Positions 39,067-40,517 of a stretch of DNA of 40,517 nt are shown one piece after another. The notes beneath the pieces are model-generated. The model saw nothing but the letters and a program-made list of their open reading frames with translations. It had not been told where the DNA came from and did not search any database. This DNA comes from Pyrinomonadaceae bacterium (GTDB lineage: Bacteria; Acidobacteriota; Blastocatellia; Pyrinomonadales; Pyrinomonadaceae), in assembly GCA_022843305.1 (NCBI GenBank), contig JALHNX010000026.1:1-40517 (forward strand), in the 5' to 3' direction. How positions within the stretch are numbered: position 1 is the stretch's first letter; every line of letters starts with the position of its first letter. Made by a program: the position numbers and the translations under genes.

Positions 39067-40326
39067 GTGGAAAATCAACAAAAGCTAATTCATACGTTCG
39101 GCGCGTTGGCGGAACTCGGTTACGAAGTCGCCCATAAACAGAATTTTCAGGAGATGATTCGCACATCTTTGCATCTTCTTTTGGGAAGTCTGGCGATTAT
39201 GCGCGGCGGCGTGGCGCGTTATTCGCGGTTCGGACACGAACTGAATATGCTCGTGATGCGCGGTTTCGGCGAAGATTTTCCGCTTAGTTTGTCGCTTTGC
39301 TACGAAGACGAACGCCAGTTTTTGACCAACGGTTTAGCACCAATCGAAGTTTCGCAGGCGAAGGTTTTGCCGTTTTTCCAGATTTACGACACGAGTTTCG
39401 AGAAAAAACGGATTGATCTGCTCGTGCCGCTCGTCATTCGTGATGAAATCGTCGGCGTAATTCTTTTGGGTGAAAAAGCGAACGGCGAGCCGTATTCGAG
39501 TTACGACAAAGACATTATCTGCGCGATGGCGCGGCACATCGGAGTCGGCATCGCGCAGCGCAATCTGACGGCGGAACTCGAACGACGCGCCGAAGAAAAC
39601 CGCAAACTTTACGACGATCTGCGAACGACCTACAAAGATACGGTCAGAGCGTTTGCGACGGCAATTGACTGCAAGGACAAATACACGGAAGGGCATTCCG
39701 TAAGAGTCGGAAAATATTCCGAGATCATCGCGCAGGAATTAGGCTACGACGAAAACGAGATCGAAGGCGTGGCGGTCGCGGGTTATCTGCACGATGTCGG
39801 AAAACTGACGGTCGAGCGGAATATTATCAATTCGCCCGTTCGCATCAACGCCAAAGAATCTGCCGAATTAAACAAACATCCGGCGGTCGGTTACGAAATT
39901 CTTCTGCCGATTCATCATCCATACACCGACGTTCCGCTCGCCGCAAAATATCATCACGAACGATTGGACGGGCGCGGTTATCCTGACGGATTGTATGACC
40001 GGGAAATTCCGTATATCGCCAAAATAGTGAATTTAGCCGATTCGTTCGACGCGATGACGACCGACCGACCTTACAAACGCCGCCGTCCGGCAAACGAAAT
40101 CGTCGAAGATTTGCAAAGAAATTCGGGCAAACAATTCGCGCCCGAACTCGTGACCGCATTTTTCAAAGGAATGCTCAAAGAATTGACGGGCGAAACCAAA
40201 GACAAACGCTTTCGCCGCCTTTTAGGCAGGGATTATATGGAAGCCGAAGGAATCGTCCCGATGCTCAAAAATGCGCTCAACGGAATAACTCCGACTTCGG
40301 GTTTGACACTGGTGAGTTTGGATTAA
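39067..40326 (+). CDS. GAF-HD-GYP cyclic di-GMP phosphodiesterase
   Basis: 419 residues from a GTG start, no Shine-Dalgarno, cytosolic. The N-terminal GAF domain (about 15-170) contains LLVPLVIRDEIVGVILLGEK. An HD-GYP domain follows (about 195-380) with GHSVRVGKYS, the metal pair LHDVGKL (about 241-247), HPAVGYEIL, KYHHERLDGRGYPDGL (the GYP motif, about 298-313) and VNLADSFDAMTTDRPY. All metal ligands are visible, so c-di-GMP hydrolysis to pGpG/GMP is expected. It counteracts the diguanylate cyclase at the head of the same operon. A C-terminal tail of about 40 residues (RRLLGRDYMEAEG) has no recognised motif. Confidence 0.95.
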   Translation: MENQQKLIHTFGALAELGYEVAHKQNFQEMIRTSLHLLLGSLAIMRGGVARYSRFGHELNMLVMRGFGEDFPLSLSLCYEDERQFLTNGLAPIEVSQAKVLPFFQIYDTSFEKKRIDLLVPLVIRDEIVGVILLGEKANGEPYSSYDKDIICAMARHIGVGIAQRNLTAELERRAEENRKLYDDLRTTYKDTVRAFATAIDCKDKYTEGHSVRVGKYSEIIAQELGYDENEIEGVAVAGYLHDVGKLTVERNIINSPVRINAKESAELNKHPAVGYEILLPIHHPYTDVPLAAKYHHERLDGRGYPDGLYDREIPYIAKIVNLADSFDAMTTDRPYKRRRPANEIVEDLQRNSGKQFAPELVTAFFKGMLKELTGETKDKRFRRLLGRDYMEAEGIVPMLKNALNGITPTSGLTLVSLD

Positions 40327-40334
40327 CGCTTGAG

Positions 40335-40475
40335 ATGACGTGGGGCGAAACCGCCAGAAAGCCCGCTAAAATTTAACGGACGACGTTCCAAACAAAGTCG
40401 CTGTTTCGCCCTCACGTCCATTGGTAGGATGAAAGACGGGATGGTTTTTGCTTGTCCGCGTCATTCTTTGCTACC
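40335..40475. ncRNA. Candidate structured RNA (two strong stem-loops)
   Basis: The 190 bases after the HD-GYP stop have no open frame. GACGTGGGGCGAAAC (40337-40351) pairs with 40403-40418 over 15 bp with a single bulged A, enclosing two smaller hairpins (CCGCTAAA/TTTAACGG and CGAC/GTCG). A second stem-loop follows, with GGTAG (40423-40427) pairing CTACC (40471-40475) and GACGGGA against TCCGCGTC inside. This may be a riboswitch-like leader of a gene beyond the window, an operon terminator region, or a small RNA. I did not recognise a known family and the strand is uncertain. Confidence 0.45.
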
Positions 40476-40517
40476 TGAGTTTCGGCACGCACATTCGGAA
40501 AGTATCCTAAAAGTTTT

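Noticed and set aside
40327-40517. Retron msr/msd RNA or known riboswitch
   Set aside because: Structured, but no reverse transcriptase is visible in the window and no riboswitch consensus could be matched by eye.
1-40517. tRNA, rRNA, insertion sequence or prophage genes
   Set aside because: None seen: no transposase, integrase or phage structural motifs, and no tRNA-like cloverleaf noticed in the gaps.

Overview
The window looks like chromosomal DNA of a Gram-negative, moderate-GC bacterium, most likely an acidobacterium of the Blastocatellia/Pyrinomonadaceae type. That is an inference from style: lipoproteins with Asn/Thr/Ala-rich linkers, several FG-GAP/VCBS secreted proteins, TPR-CHAT and ECF sigma genes, Uma2 genes and a CusF-SCO1 fusion. 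No rRNA or tRNA gene is visible to confirm it. Both strands are densely coded and nearly every gene is intact. Only the MFS gene at the left edge is cut.

Layout. 1-1065 (minus): MFS transporter end and a Uma2 gene. 1128-5055 (plus): M61 peptidase, beta-propeller lipoprotein, DinB-like protein. 5056-5359: no gene; a palindromic repeat, four hairpins and a terminator. 5360-17928 (minus): FG-GAP/CHRD secreted protein, subtilisin, TPR-CHAT protease, small beta-sandwich protein, ECF sigma factor, CusF-SCO1 lipoprotein, Slt70-like lytic transglycosylase, second FG-GAP lipoprotein. 18096-20527 (plus): folD, MazG-like, SUKH, coaE. 20584-31833 (plus): a dispersed oligopeptide ABC transporter (two solute-binding lipoproteins, OppB, OppC, OppD, OppF) interrupted by a secreted protein, a second Uma2 gene and two paralogous secreted/lipoproteins. 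32130-34019: lipoprotein, then two minus-strand stress-type genes (DUF2383, DJ-1/PfpI). 34251-40326 (plus): a signalling operon of diguanylate cyclase, ATPase-like/HATPase fusion, STAS protein and HD-GYP phosphodiesterase. 40327-end: a strongly structured non-coding stretch.

Three things stand out. First, the ECF sigma / small beta-sandwich protein / TPR-CHAT / subtilisin cluster (7686-13377) looks like a protease-linked sigma circuit, reminiscent of the CRISPR-associated TPR-CHAT/sigma arrangement but with no CRISPR here. Second, the 34-40 kb operon puts c-di-GMP synthesis and breakdown genes around a partner-switch pair with unusual sequence features: an ATPase with a degenerate P-loop fused to an anti-sigma-like kinase domain, and a STAS protein lacking the usual phosphoserine. 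Third, at least ten intergenic gaps are filled by palindromes whose arms are tandem copies of a 7-8 bp word, with a different word at each locus. They typically start at the upstream stop codon and end near the next start; one has been absorbed into a lipoprotein signal peptide.
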